64,000 nucleotides of DNA from Sarocladium kiliense (taxonomy: Eukaryota; Ascomycota; Sordariomycetes; Hypocreales; Sarocladiaceae): the NCBI GenBank assembly GCA_030734395.1, contig JAUZTG010000016.1:186001-250000 (forward strand), given 5' to 3'. Of this stretch, positions 23,049 to 34,726 are shown one piece after another (position 1 is the stretch's first letter; each line of letters opens with the position of its first letter). Made by a program: the position numbers and the translations under genes. The notes under the pieces are model-generated. The model had not been told where the DNA came from, did not search any database, and was given only the letters and a program-made list of their open reading frames with translations.

Positions 23049-24099
23049 GGGACACCTTCGTCCATGGAAGAGTTATTAGTTTCGTTGCAGCAGTCTTGAG
23101 ATGTAAAAAGGCCTTTTCACCTTTCGTTACTTTCACTACTTTCACAGTCGTAGGTCATAGCTTCATGTCCTGTCGCCGTTCTTTCGTTAGTCTCCCCGCC
23201 AGCTCCCTAATGAGGCCCATCCGCCGCACACAACCTGAGCAGTAATACATCTCTGTGCGAGTCTAGCTCTGCCGCCGACCGTCTCACAAATGTGCAAAGT
23301 TGAACGCCTTATGCTGGCATACCAATGTCATCATTGATGTTGCCTGCCTGCTTTGATGCTACTAATCAACCTCCGACCACAAATAGCTAGTGTAACTACT
23401 GCTGCTGCCGCATTCCCCAAAATCCGCACTTGGCAACCTCCCCAAGCCAAGTCATACATAGTCCATGCTGAACCATCCCGTCCATTTGCTGCCTCGTTGG
23501 CCAACGTACAACTTCTCATGTTTTCGATCGAGTTGTAAAGCCCCGGATTCGCATAGATCGCAGTAATGAGAGGCACATGCTGTTTTGCATCGCTACTGGG
23601 CCATGCAGCAAGCCTAACCTGTGTACCGCCGATATATATGCCATATTCAAATCGCGTGCACGTCGCTGTGGGTCGCAGTACGTTGTATCAGCAGCACCGG
23701 GCACCAGGGCAGTGTCAGTCGACCAAATCAGGTACACGATACCACGAATATCCTCTTTTGACCAGGACGCCCACCACCATTGACGCCAACGCTTTGAGTC
23801 TGAACTGATGTTTCTCCGAGCTTACATCCGCCAAGCGAACGTCGATATAGGCATGAGCTTGTTCAACTGTGTCAACCACACGTAATAGGCCAAGGTTGTG
23901 TTCCGAGGCTGCACTGATGCCGATAACCAATGCATCCAATCACAGCTCATGCGTGTGGAGATATACCAGTGTTGCCACCAAGAATAACCTAGAATGAGTT
24001 GGACAAGCCGGAACACATGGCCTGTGTCGTCTGACAGGTTGCAAATGGCCCCCAAAAAAGAATGATATGTAAAGCAGCACCTGAGTCATCAACACGTCT
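23049..24099. other. 3' intergenic between convergent genes
   Basis: Between the ends of the permease and the Pbp1 homologue. Short ORFs only; nothing recognised. Confidence 0.4.
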
Positions 24100-27000
24100 T
24101 CACTTGACATCTTCGGCGTTGCTTTGCGTTGCCTGTGGCTCCGTTGCGGCAGGACTTGATGAGTTGCCGTTTTTGGAGGCGGGCCGATGATGAGACGCTT
24201 GGTTCGGATAGCCTTTACTGTAACTGCTATTGCTACCACTGCGCTGTTGAGAAGAGCCATGTTGATAACCGTGCTGAGGGCTGGTCCTATATGGCTGCGA
24301 GTCATTGTATCCTCGCACTGGTCCAGCCATGGTCAGCCTCATTGGGGTTTCGTGGACCGGACAGTCTAAGAATAGGAGAGAGATCACTGACTCGGCCCAC
24401 CGCCCTGACCAGGCCCGTAGGCTGGCTGGTTATACTGGACATTGGGGCTCATCCCGTACATGCCTTGGCCTTGTTGCGAGCCTTGATGAACCATCATGGG
24501 CGCCTGCGGTCGACCCGGGCTGGGGTAACCATTTGCACCTGGCATAGGCTGATGCGGTCCGGCAGGCGGCATGAATTGTGGATGGCCAGGGTACATCATT
24601 TGTGGACCTCCTACCATCCCTTGAGGCGCATGCATGAATTGCGGCTGCATCATCATGGGTTGATGACCCTGCTGAGGAGGCATATACTGCTGGCTGTTCG
24701 AGAAGCTCCTATATCCCATCTGAGGTGCGCCGGGTGGGATGAAAACAGGCTGGTTGTACGGTACATGAGCAGGCGAGCCCATACCATTGTATGCCATTGG
24801 GGCCTGTCCCATCCGAGGTGAAGCGAAGGACTGCGATGAGCTCGATGGGATCATGCGGTGATCGTCATTACCGAAAGGAGGATGCGGGCCAGGGCCATGC
24901 TGACCGTTGTGCATCTGCATATGACCCATATGCGGCGACTGGCGCATACCCATATTGTGAGCCCCCTGTTGCAGGTGGAAAGGCAACTGGTGCTGGTGTG
25001 GGATTTGCGGCATGGCGTGCTGCGGGTTTGGTGTGGTCAGAGAAGGTCCAGAGAAAGGCTGGCGCTCAAAGTGCTCCTTGTATGTTAAATGCATTGTCGA
25101 CTCGGCCTTCTCATCATCCTGTAGCTGTCTCCACGTGGGAAGCGTATCGTAAGATGGCCGCAGGCCACCGTTGTCTTCCCAGTTGCGGCCCTGAGGGGGC
25201 TTGAACGTCTTGACATGAGCGAGAATGAAGCATTTCTTCGGGTCAATAGCCTTGGTTTTGCGCCGGATGAGAGGGCTTTGGGGGAGAGCAGAAGAAGACA
25301 GGTCCGATGTGTTGTTCACAGCGGAGCGTGGACTAGAACCGGCACTCAGACCATGTCCGTTAGGGTTGAAGGGCGCCGCTGATGCACGGGGTTGGAATTC
25401 CTGTGTGTTCGGGTTCAGTGCCTTAGCGGCACTAAGATGAACAGGAACGGCACTAGCACGCCTGTTATAGTTGGTGTCGATGTTGTTCGCCGGTCCTGTC
25501 GGCGGAGCACGAACATCCGGCGCCGATGCATGAGGCTGTGTGACTGGCGCCTGGGAGTATCTCTGCTGCTCAACATGTCGCAGCCGCTGAGCCAAGGTTC
25601 CTGGCTGCTGGTGCTGCATAGGGTTATGCTGCGGGCCACCACGGTTGTTTCGATATGGCTGCTGGCCATGGTACATGCCTTGCTGAGGATATTGTTGACG
25701 CGAACCCTGGTGTCTGTTGGGACCATTGGCTGCATTTTGAGGGGCCGTCGGGGCTCGAGTGGTCCTGGACTCATTGGCAGCAGGCTTGGGCTCGGCAGGC
25801 TTGGGCTGTGTTTCCTTTGGCGTGGCAGCGTTGTCCTTGGTGTTGCTCTCTGCCTTCTTCGCCATTTCCTCGGCATTCTTGATCGCCTTGGCTTGGATTT
25901 CCTTTTGCTTCGCGGGATCCTTTGCAATGATGGACACGAGGTCAGTGGGGACGGGAGTGGTGAGCTTGAACTGGTCCGCAAACTTCTTGAGGTCTGCCAG
26001 CTTAGTTTCCTTGTCATGACGAGCCTTGGTCGACCTTGCCTTCTCTGCATTCATTCTCTGCTGAGAGGCGAAGTTCTTGAACTCTTTGAGCACGTCTACT
26101 TCGACAGTAGATGTGGCGCTCGGCGCAGCGTTTGCTGGCGTGCTCGGGTCTCTTTTGCTGGGGGAGAGATTGCGGCTCGGCGTGGTCGAGGACTTGGCCG
26201 TTATGTTTCCGTTGTCAGCGGGCTTGGTCTCAGCGGGCACATTGACCTTGCTGTCCGCCGGGGTGGGAGTTGCAGTAGTTGACTTCGACTCGGAAACAGC
26301 TGGCTGACTATCTCTGTTGGTCACTTCTAGCGCGCTCTGAGTATCTGTACTTGGACCAGAGTCAGAGGCTCGAGCGGTCGGCTTTTCCTCAGCAGGGGTT
26401 GAGGCAGGCTGCTTCTTTGCGGGTGCTTTGATTTGCGAAGAAATGATCGCAGGGTCGACCGGGGCTCCCTTGACCGTAGACTGTCCTACTGGTGCTCTCT
26501 TCGCTGGGGGCGTGTATTTATTGCCTCGGCCATCCGACAGAGGTGGGAAGTCTTGACGGCGAACACCGCTATATCTTAAGCCAAAGCGTTAGCATAATTT
26601 ATGGAGCATAGGGGCCTAGAGTCTTACTTGTCTTCCTCGTTGTCGTTCTCCTCACCACGATGCTGGCCTGGCACGTAGTCCCTCACACGCTCTTCGGCCA
26701 CATGAGCAGTTGCCGGAGCACTTCGCTCGATCTCTTGAGCCTTTTTCTCCGCGATTGCCTTTCTTTCACGGTACTGCGGGTGGCTCTTGTTGATCACTGT
26801 GGTGTACATATTCTCATCGTAATCGGTTTTCAGGCCGAAGAGCCTCTCATTCTCGGCGAACTGGTCCCAACCTCCGCCGCCGCCGGTAGAAGGCTTCTCC
26901 AATGAGCCATCGATTGCATCGCTCGCATCGGGAACCCAGGGTTGAAGAATTCGCTCGGTGCCAAACCGGTTGTTGGAGATGGCAGCATCCGTTCGAAACT

Positions 27001-27148
27001 TGGATCGGTCACCTGCAAGAGAGCTTGTGTCAGCAGGTGTCTGTAGCATGCAGTGTGGTTCAGGCTTGTGTATACCGTTGGGTGCGCGACCGTCGTTCTT
27101 GGGCGTACCGCCCCGGCCAGGCATGCTCTCTCGCTTTGTTGGCGGCAT
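24100..27148 (-). CDS. PBP1: ataxin-2 / Pbp1 homologue (LsmAD + PAM2), without a visible Lsm domain
   Basis: Four exons (27076-27148, 26628-27012, 24392-26574, 24100-24317) give 952 residues. Ataxin-2/Pbp1 proteins bind poly(A)-binding protein and act in mRNA stability, stress granules and TORC1 control. The LsmAD region is clear: FRTDAAISNN, then GWDQFAENERLFGLKTDYDE and NKSHPQYRERKAIAEKK. KYSGVRRQDFPPL follows across the second splice. A PAM2-like motif, LNPNTQEFQP, lies in the middle of a long Pro/Gln/Met-rich disordered region, followed by low-complexity MP/HP/QM repeats. The last splice gives GGGPMRGYNDSQPY. In yeast and Aspergillus relatives an Lsm fold of about 80 residues precedes the FRTD segment; here only 25 residues (MPPTKRESMPGRGG...) come before it. 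Intron 2 has two possible acceptors 6 nt apart; I chose the one giving KYSGVRR. Confidence 0.88.
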
Positions 27149-29008
27149 GATGGCCGTTGCGCATGCACAAAGTCGTGTGGGCCGTGTTCTGCCGTGGCTA
27201 ACAGAGCATGCAGGTTGAGGAGTGGTATTTGAGCAATCCTTCGGTCGAAAAGGCTTATTAAGAACCAGGAAGCAGACTACTAGGGGCTGACCGTAGGACG
27301 GATGGGAGTTCGGTGGTTCTGGAAAGATGTGTCAGTAGAGTGTGGAATTATGAGACATGAATGTCTCGCTGCGGATGGATTCTGATGATAAGTATGGGGC
27401 AGGTCGGAGATGTAGTGTAGCAAGGTTTAAGAAAGCCCAGGAGGTAGGAACGTAAAATCTCCAGACTTCGATGTACAGGAACCAGGAGAAGCGCTATCAT
27501 TGATGGGACGAACCTTTTCTGCGGTGTCGAGCGCTGCGTGTGACTCGGGGCGTTTGCGCTGGTCCGGAGACGAGGCGAGCTAGGACATGCGAGGCCGTAC
27601 TGGGGAGGAACGGGAGCTCTGGACAGCCACGTGAGTCAGTTACGCCTGGAAAACAGAGAGAGAGAGCAATTGAGCACGGTTCGGATCAGGAAAAAGAAAG
27701 CGACAACAGCAGGGAAAAGGAAATTTCGCAGGCGGTGCAGTTCGGTGAAGGATGGGACGGCTGGGCTTACCAAAGAAAAAAAAGAGAAGGGAGGGAGAGA
27801 GGTTGAAGCGAAAGACACAGGACACACCAAGAGGCGCAGAGGTCCAGCTCGACACGGGCAACTCGTCGGCGGGGGAAAAGACAAAGAGAATCGTCCAGAA
27901 AAGAGACGGAGAGCAGCAGGAGTGCTAGCAGAGGTCGCGGAGAGGACTCCAGGCGGCGAGGAGGAAAGGGAGTCGGAAGACGTGGTAAAGTCGGGATTTG
28001 GGGGGAGAAGCCCGTGATGGGAGGTTGATGGATGAGGCTTTGTTTTCGCCCTGGGCTGTACCCTGTCGCTGATGGTCGAGCGGCCGGGGGTGTGGTGGGT
28101 TTGAGGTGAGGTGAGGGTGGTGGTCGCAGCTGCTGGCGCTGGGGGAGAGAGCCCACTGGAAGTTTGGGGAATTGGAAGGAGAGTCGCTGGTGGGTTGCAC
28201 GGTGCGCGTTGAAGGAAGAAAGTGCTGTCCGCACAGTGAAGCAGAATCTCGGCACCAGGAGATCAGAGACAAATCATGAGTAGCTTTCAAACAATATAGC
28301 TTATTGCGCCACGGCCGAAGGTGGCCTGAGGTAAGTGCGAATTGGATGCAGACACTGTGCGCCCCGACTTCTATTTGTTGGCGGTGGGGAGGCCTTAGCA
28401 CCCTAGATGTCGTTTCAGAAGACCTCACCAAGTGAAGGTGGCCCGTCAGTGATGCCTCGGGCACCCATGCTCCCCGGAACCGCCTGAGGGTGCCGCGCTA
28501 CGGGGCGCTCCCGTCCATCCCCATCACGGACCCCTTGTTGCAAACCGGTCCTCCCATCACAGTCGAACAGCCTGAAAATAGGTGCACGATGAAATGATAG
28601 GCGGCATTGTCTAATATACTCCGTACATTGACAGATATCGAACCTTGTCAAACAACTTCGCCCTCCTTCTGCCATCTTATCGAATTGCCCGACATTCGAA
28701 GTGGCGGCTGGTCGCTTGCTCGGTGCCGGGTCAACTTGAGTGGGCAGCGCCTACTGATCGCTATCACACTCTTTGGGTAGCAATCACTCTCTGGCTCGAA
28801 GCATGCAGAAAGTTCTGACTGTGACCTATGATCAACTAACAGCATATGAGAATGTCACTCGTGGAGGGGGTGATGTCAACGATCATGTGCACAAAGGATC
28901 CTTCTACTACTCTACTACAGGTATTCACAAACAGCCCAGCCCCACGCAGCTTCAGTCTAGTCGGATGTGTCTGTTGGTACAAGCTTCCATACTTTACTCC
29001 CTGGCCAC
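27149..29008. other. long intergenic, leader of the Pbp1 gene
   Basis: About 1.86 kb. The stretch 27620-28000 is strongly purine-biased on the plus strand, i.e. C/T-rich on the Pbp1 coding strand, suggesting a long pyrimidine-rich promoter or 5' UTR. ORFs in it (for example minus 27767-28255) are composed of that skew. I looked here for an upstream exon with an Lsm domain and found none. Confidence 0.45.
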
Positions 29009-30608
29009 CTACACCTGCAGACCGATTTCCTCGGCGTACGGGAGCACAAACAGGTCGCCGACCGCTGAGACGGTGGCCTTGCCATCGACAAGAGCCTTGG
29101 CAGCCTGGAGGAACATGGTTCGTTAGCAAAGTCTCTACAGTGTTTACGAAATAGACAAGAGAACGTACCGTCTTCAGCTTCTGTGCAGTGACACCCTCAA
29201 TGGCCTTGGACAGGGCATTAAGCTCGAAAGGCTTGCCAGTGTTGAGGAGGCCAGCACCAGCAAGGATGGTGCTGGGCTCACGGAGCTGAGAGTCGTTCAG
29301 AGCATCAAACTTGGCATTGGCAATGGCCTTCTCAAGGTCCTCCTTGCCGACAGTGCCGTCGGCGACGCTCTTGAGGGCCTTGGCAGCCTCGAATGCAGCC
29401 TTGCGGACGGATGCGGCAGCGCCAGAGATCTGGATCGTGAAAAGACCGGCGTCGGAGTAGGAGGCGTTGGAGGTAGCGACCTGGAGGTCGGGGAGACCAG
29501 CAGTGGCCTTACCGAGGAGGCTGAAGCCAGGGCTCCACTTGATGGTAGACTTTCCGCCGAGCAGAGCGGCGAGGACGGCGATCTCGGGCTTCGCGTTGTT
29601 GTAATCGGAGCCAGGGAAAGCGATGGTGATGGCGTTCCCGACGGCGGCGTTCTGGCGCTGCTCACCACCGAAGTACTTGGTAGCCTCGGTCTTGATGGAC
29701 TGGCCGCTCTGAGCGGACACAGGCACGTCCTTGAAGAAGCGCTCAACCCAAGAAGAGAGGGTAGAGGCGTTGGCGCCGTCACCAACGATGGCGAGGTTGG
29801 GGCGGGTGTAGGCGGCATCAGCGAAAGCCGCAACATGGTCATCGCTCAGGTACTTCTTGTAAGGGGCGGTTGACGCGGGGAAGACGGGTGATCCGAGACC
29901 GTTGTGGAAAGCGACGGCGTATGCGTTATCGAGAGCGATGGCAGCAGCGTCGTATTGGGCAGCAGCCTGCTTGAGGCGCAAAGAAGTCTCAACCTCCTCG
30001 TGGAACTCATGGGCTAGCAAGTGAAGTCAGAATAGACACGCTCAAACCGAACCGACAGGATATTTCATACTGGTGTACTTGGTCGAAGACACGACCTCGG
30101 CAAGGAGCTCGGCGAAGTAGGGTAGATCATCGCGGAGGAAGCTGGCCTCGAGAATAAGAGCCTCGCGATGAACGCGAGCACCCAATTGACCACCGAGGAG
30201 CTCAGCCTCACGCTGGATACGAAGGGCGGAGCGGTTCTTGGTGCTCTGCGGACGAAATGATGGTTAGCTGGATGGCTCGGTGGATGGCGTGTTGTCGGAG
30301 CTCTATCGAGAAGCAAAGATCCTTACCTTGAAAGCAAACTCGGCGAGGCCAGCACTCAGACCGGGGAGAGGCTGATACCGGGTGCCGGCCTTAGCCACAA
30401 CAGCAAGCTTGGTGGTCGGGGCACCGAGATCGCGCGAGGCAACCTTGAGTCCGGAGACATCGCCAGTCTCGAATGATGCCGACGAAGCAGCAGCAGCGTA
30501 GGCTCGGCGCTGCAGAGCCTGGACGCCGGACCGCCGGGCGGCCTGCTGCGCATTCCGCGCCAGACAGGAACTCGAAAGCATCGTCGAGGGTATGTTCGTA
30601 GGGGGCAA
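29009..30608 (-). CDS. QCR2: cytochrome bc1 complex subunit 2 (core protein 2)
   Basis: Four exons (30327-30608, 30071-30245, 29169-30013, 29009-29104) give 465 residues. QCR2 is a core protein of respiratory complex III in the mitochondrial inner membrane, belonging to the M16 peptidase-like family but catalytically inactive. The N-terminus is a mitochondrial presequence rich in Arg, Ala and Ser (ARNAQQAARRSGVQALQRRAYA). A second Met at residue 10 (codon at 30581) may be the true start, since the presequence would begin there. M16-type features include GLAEFAFKSTKNRSALRIQRE across the first splice, STKYTTHEFHEEV across the second, and NYNNAK-like AFPGSDYNNAKPEIAVLAAL in the second half. The protein ends VLPYAEEIGLQV. 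It is transcribed divergently from RPC82. Confidence 0.95.
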
Positions 30609-31148
30609 TTGGCGGTCTTGCCGTCGTAATGGAGCAGTTGATCGCCTCGAAAGAAGTGCCTCGTTGAAAAAGCTCCCGACTCATTTTCGGCAATCCTGAG
30701 GTCCTGGCGCCATCACGTGACCCGCTTTGCTGCCTTTTGGCCTGGAAATGGGCCGGCGGAGGGAGTCACCGGCGGGAACTCGCTGTGGTGTACCTGCTCA
30801 GTGGCTCATCTGCTGAGAAATACCTCGCTGCGACAGGCTCGTCACCAACCACCCCACCCCGCTGCGCGCCATTGCTGCTACTGGCGCTGAATCTGGTGCT
30901 GGCGCGGGCACTTACATCCACCGGGCGCAGAAAAAAATCATAGGGATTCCCGCAACGAACGACCTCGCTCCAGAATTACTGTGTTTTGCTTCCAATTCAC
31001 CGACCTTGCGCAACATTACTATCCGAACACACTTGGGTGTATACTCTCATCGGAGCTGCAGTGTTTGTCCTCGCGGGGCCCTCAATGCTGCTTCGGTAGT
31101 ACTTGTGGAAGCTCTAGAGATAGTGAGAGGATCTCTAGGAGCAGAGCA
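30609..31148. other. divergent promoter region of QCR2 and RPC82
   Basis: 540 bp serving two outward-facing housekeeping genes. No ORF with a recognisable product and no obvious TATA box seen. Confidence 0.45.
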
Positions 31149-33289
31149 ATGCTTGTTGTGAGTAACCAGCAAAGGACTTCATTGCTTCCAAGCCAAGTTT
31201 GCTCACCATGCAACTCACAGACGAAACATGCCGCCGAGCTTTGTGCTCTCCTAGTCAACGATCTTCACGGCGAACTCCCATCGGTATGACATAATTCTGA
31301 GCGAGAGAGCTTTCGTAACTCACCTCTACGCTCCTAAGGGACTGCGTGCTGACTGGATGCTTGCATCTGACAGAGAATCCTCGCTACGTTGCTCATCAAG
31401 GGAAGGTCAACCATTCCACAGCTTGCCAGCCATTCATCGATCGGTCTACGACATCTTCGACATGGGCTGGGAGTTCTCATTCAACAAAACTTGCTATTCC
31501 ACCACACTGATGCTGACAATGGCGCAACCCACTACGAAGCGAACCCCGACGCATGCTATAACCTCGTTCGGTCGGGGAAGATCCTGGAGGTGATCGAGAG
31601 CAATTATGGCGCTCCGGAGCGAGAGCTTGTTCAGACCTTGATGATGCTTGGTCATGCACGAATTGCCGATCTTGTTCACGCTTTCTCGGCAAGAGACACA
31701 AAACAGAACGGTGCCAACGGAACACACGCAGAGGACACAGAACGAATCGCATCTACGACACATTTGCACCAGGCATTGGCCCGCTTGATCCAGGCCGAGA
31801 TTGTCGAGCCTGTTCGACCTGAGAGCTTTCGCAAGCCAGAGGACATCTTCCAAGAGATTAAAGAGGATGTTACACGCACGGCACCTGGAGAGAAGGCCAC
31901 AAAAAAGAAAGACCAAGCAGAACAGGAGACCCAAGAGCGATTCAGAGAATACCAAGGCCGAGCTAAGATGCTCAAACGTCAGCTGGACCAAGACCATGGG
32001 CCAACCGGGAAGCGTAGGAAGCTCGAGAACGGCAATGGAAGCCACCAGGACGACTACCGCAAGGTAGAGGTGAATGTTAGGGCATCACTGGAGGTCTCTC
32101 CCATGATCATAAGCTAACGCTGTTTCAGCTCAATGTCGTTGTCAGGGTCAATTACGAGCGATGTTCTGTCGAATTGCGCAACCAAAGGCTAGCAGATTAT
32201 GCAGCAGACACCTTCGGCGAAGTCACTGGGCAAATCTACAAAGTAGCTTTGGAGCTCTTGACAGCCAAGCTGTCCAGGTGCAAAGAAAATCCCATGGCTG
32301 GTCCCGACCCTAACCCCACGACCTACACGACCACGACGATGGAGATCTTCGAGCACCTCGATCCGAGCATCAATACGAAAAGTGGCATCGGGAAAACCGG
32401 GAAAGACAAGATTCACTTCCAAAGCGCAGAGAAGTTGCGTCCTGCGCCTCCAGGTTCGGACACTGAATCCGATGACGAGGATGCACCACCAGTCGCACGA
32501 CCTCGCCAAGTCCTCGTTGAGAGTGATGGGGAAGACGAATCAGGAGAGTCTGAAGAAGATGACGATATGGGTGATGCACCCCAAACCCCGGCCGTGAAGA
32601 GCAATGGTCACAAACCAGCCAAAGTCAAATTCGAAGATGAAGGGTCTATAGGTGCCTCGAGATTGGATTATATGCGACAGCATCTACTCCTGCTCTCAGA
32701 AGGGAAACACCGATTCCTTCGACATTGCGGCTCACAGGGCCGCGGGCAGTGGACCGTAGACTTCCGCCACTTGTTAGACCGATTGCGGGAGGGCGAGATG
32801 GATGCCGTTATTGGCCAGTCCCATGGGCGTCATGGTCTGCGGCTTACGAAAATCCTCCGAGAGAAGGGAAAGCTCGATGAGAAGACGCTACCTCTTGCAG
32901 CTCTGATGAAGAAGTCAGACGTCCAGGGCAAGATGCTAGCTATGCAGATGGCCGGGCTCGTCGACGTACAGGAGGTCCCCAAAGATAACAGCCGACTCGC
33001 GAACCGAACACTTTTCTTCTGGTTCTTTGATCGAGAACGTACCGAGGCGCAGATGCTCGATGACTTGTACAAAGCAATGTTGCGATGTCTGCAGACACTG
33101 GATGTGGAGCGTCACCGGAACAGGAATGTCCTGACGTTTGTGGAACGCAAAGATGTGAAGGGACGAGAGGAAGAAGTGATGACGGCGGAACACTACAATG
33201 AGTATAACAAGCACCTGGAAGTGCAGGAGAAGCTGTTGGCTCAGGTATCCCGGTTGGATGAGATGGTGGCTGTATTCAGAGACTACTAA
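31149..33289 (+). CDS. RPC82: RNA polymerase III subunit C3
   Basis: Four exons (31149-31157, 31221-31283, 31374-32069, 32129-33289) give 642 residues. Rpc82 is part of the Pol III-specific initiation subcomplex (with Rpc31 and Rpc34) in the nucleus and contains extended winged-helix repeats. The first exon encodes only Met-Leu-Val; the join gives MLVTKHAAELCALLVNDLHG, a typical Rpc82 start. Next comes RILATLLIKGRSTIPQLASH and LRHGLGVLIQQNLLFHH (first winged helix). A charged, acidic linker (SDTESDDEDAPP, GEDESGESEEDDDMGD) precedes SQGRGQWTVDFRHLLDRLRE and a C-terminal helical part ending MVAVFRDY. The donor of intron 3 is ambiguous: GTGAAT at 32070 or GTAGAG six bases earlier; both keep frame. 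The acceptor is preceded by a good GCTAAC branch point. Confidence 0.93.
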
Positions 33290-34726
33290 GAGAGTCTTGT
33301 TCTGAAGCGGTGCGATCCTGGGTAGGCGCACCTCCATACTATTTGAATGAATCATGCTATTTGAGCTATGACCTGTTTCCGTTCTTCCTCTGCCTCCTTG
33401 AAGGAGTATATCTCGATGCGGACTGTTAGCCAAGGAAATGATGCTTAGATCATATGAACATTCTCTTCCTGAAACCCTCGCAGGTGGGCTAATCCTTTAC
33501 ACCCGCTATTTTTCTCAGGTCTTGAGAAGAATCGGTCTGTCCCGACAGTGATTGAGATATAGCGGGAGCTCCTATCGGCCGTGAAGAATATCTCAAGATG
33601 GACTGTGTCGTCACTGGCGGTTGGTGACAACAGGCAGCGCGAAAGCTGATCTGCGGTACGAAATATATCAACATCGTCGCCGATGCCCGGAAGGAGAACG
33701 GCGGCAAGTTTGGCACAACCCTGCATGAGACACTTGGAACCTCTCAAAAGACGCCACTTTAGTTTATATTACTGTGGCAAAGAGCCAGTCTTCTGTGGAT
33801 AGTATGAGACGGCAGGCTCTGCCTGTTGCTCTTTCCATCTTCAACTGTGGCGCTGTTACGAAGAATAACAGCCTCCCCGACACGCTCAGCATCTTCGAGT
33901 AAATGACCCTGGATCACCACTGATCTCTTTTCTTCCAGTGTCTATATTCCGCCCCGTCCTCAAGGCCTCCGAAGGCGCACTCTGGTGTCTAATGGATCTT
34001 CCCTGATAAGTCAGTCTGCTCGCGGTTGAACATCTTCTGCAGGATCAAGGGTGGAAGATCTGAGGAGACGGCTTTCTTGCAGGAAGCACTGTCTTGAAAT
34101 TGATGGGGCTCAAGGGACATCGAAGCGTTGGAGGCATGAGAAGTTTCAACTTGCTGAACCTACAAACCTGCCCAAGATAGGGACCACAATAGCAGCTCAA
34201 ATAGCAAGTGGAATAGCAATAAGAATAGTCACGAGAACAGCAAATAGAATAGCACAAGAATAGCACAAGAATAACAGGACGAATGGCTTCCCAAATGGTG
34301 AGCAACAGAGAGATCAAAAACAACGCGAAAGATATCAATCCCAATGGTAAGTGCAATGCACGCCTCAACAACGCGCATTCGTTGAAGCAAAGCTGTATTA
34401 GGATACTCACCCATTATTTATAGACCCTGCAGATATGAACAAAGTAACAATACTACTTAGACGAAAGCACTGTTAACCGAGCCATAAGAGAGGCAGGGTT
34501 CAATGTATGCTCCAGGGTAGCCTAAATCATGGGGCCGATGTCGCATGGCGCGAGTCTTCAGGGACTCGAATCATCAAATTTTAGAAATTTTGGGCCAGTC
34601 GATTCGTCGTCCGCCCGACAAGCTTCCTCAACCCGGTCGACCGCCATCTGCAGCGCATTCTGTTTCTCCGCCATACACATTCATTTCCTCCTTAACAGCC
34701 CATCCCATTCGATTACCCTCCTCACA
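33290..34726. other. intergenic with a 12-nt imperfect repeat
   Basis: About 1.4 kb between two plus-strand genes. Contains the tandem repeat at 34188-34275 and a 100-codon minus-strand ORF (33445-33747) without motif; otherwise nothing recognised. Confidence 0.4.
34188..34275 (+). repeat. imperfect tandem repeat, about 12-nt unit starting AATAGCA
   Basis: Eight consecutive units of 11-12 nt, each starting AATAGCA or a one- or two-base variant (AATAGTC, AACAGCA, AATAACA). The last full units are the identical 11-mer AATAGCACAAG. Minisatellite-like and outside any supported gene. Confidence 0.8.

Noticed and set aside
25392..26282. 296-codon plus-strand open frame, Leu/Arg-rich
   Set aside because: Antisense to the low-complexity part of the Pbp1 homologue.
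27767..28255. 162-codon minus-strand open frame upstream of the Pbp1 homologue
   Set aside because: Pro/Leu/Ser-rich translation of a pyrimidine-rich leader; no Lsm-like pattern.
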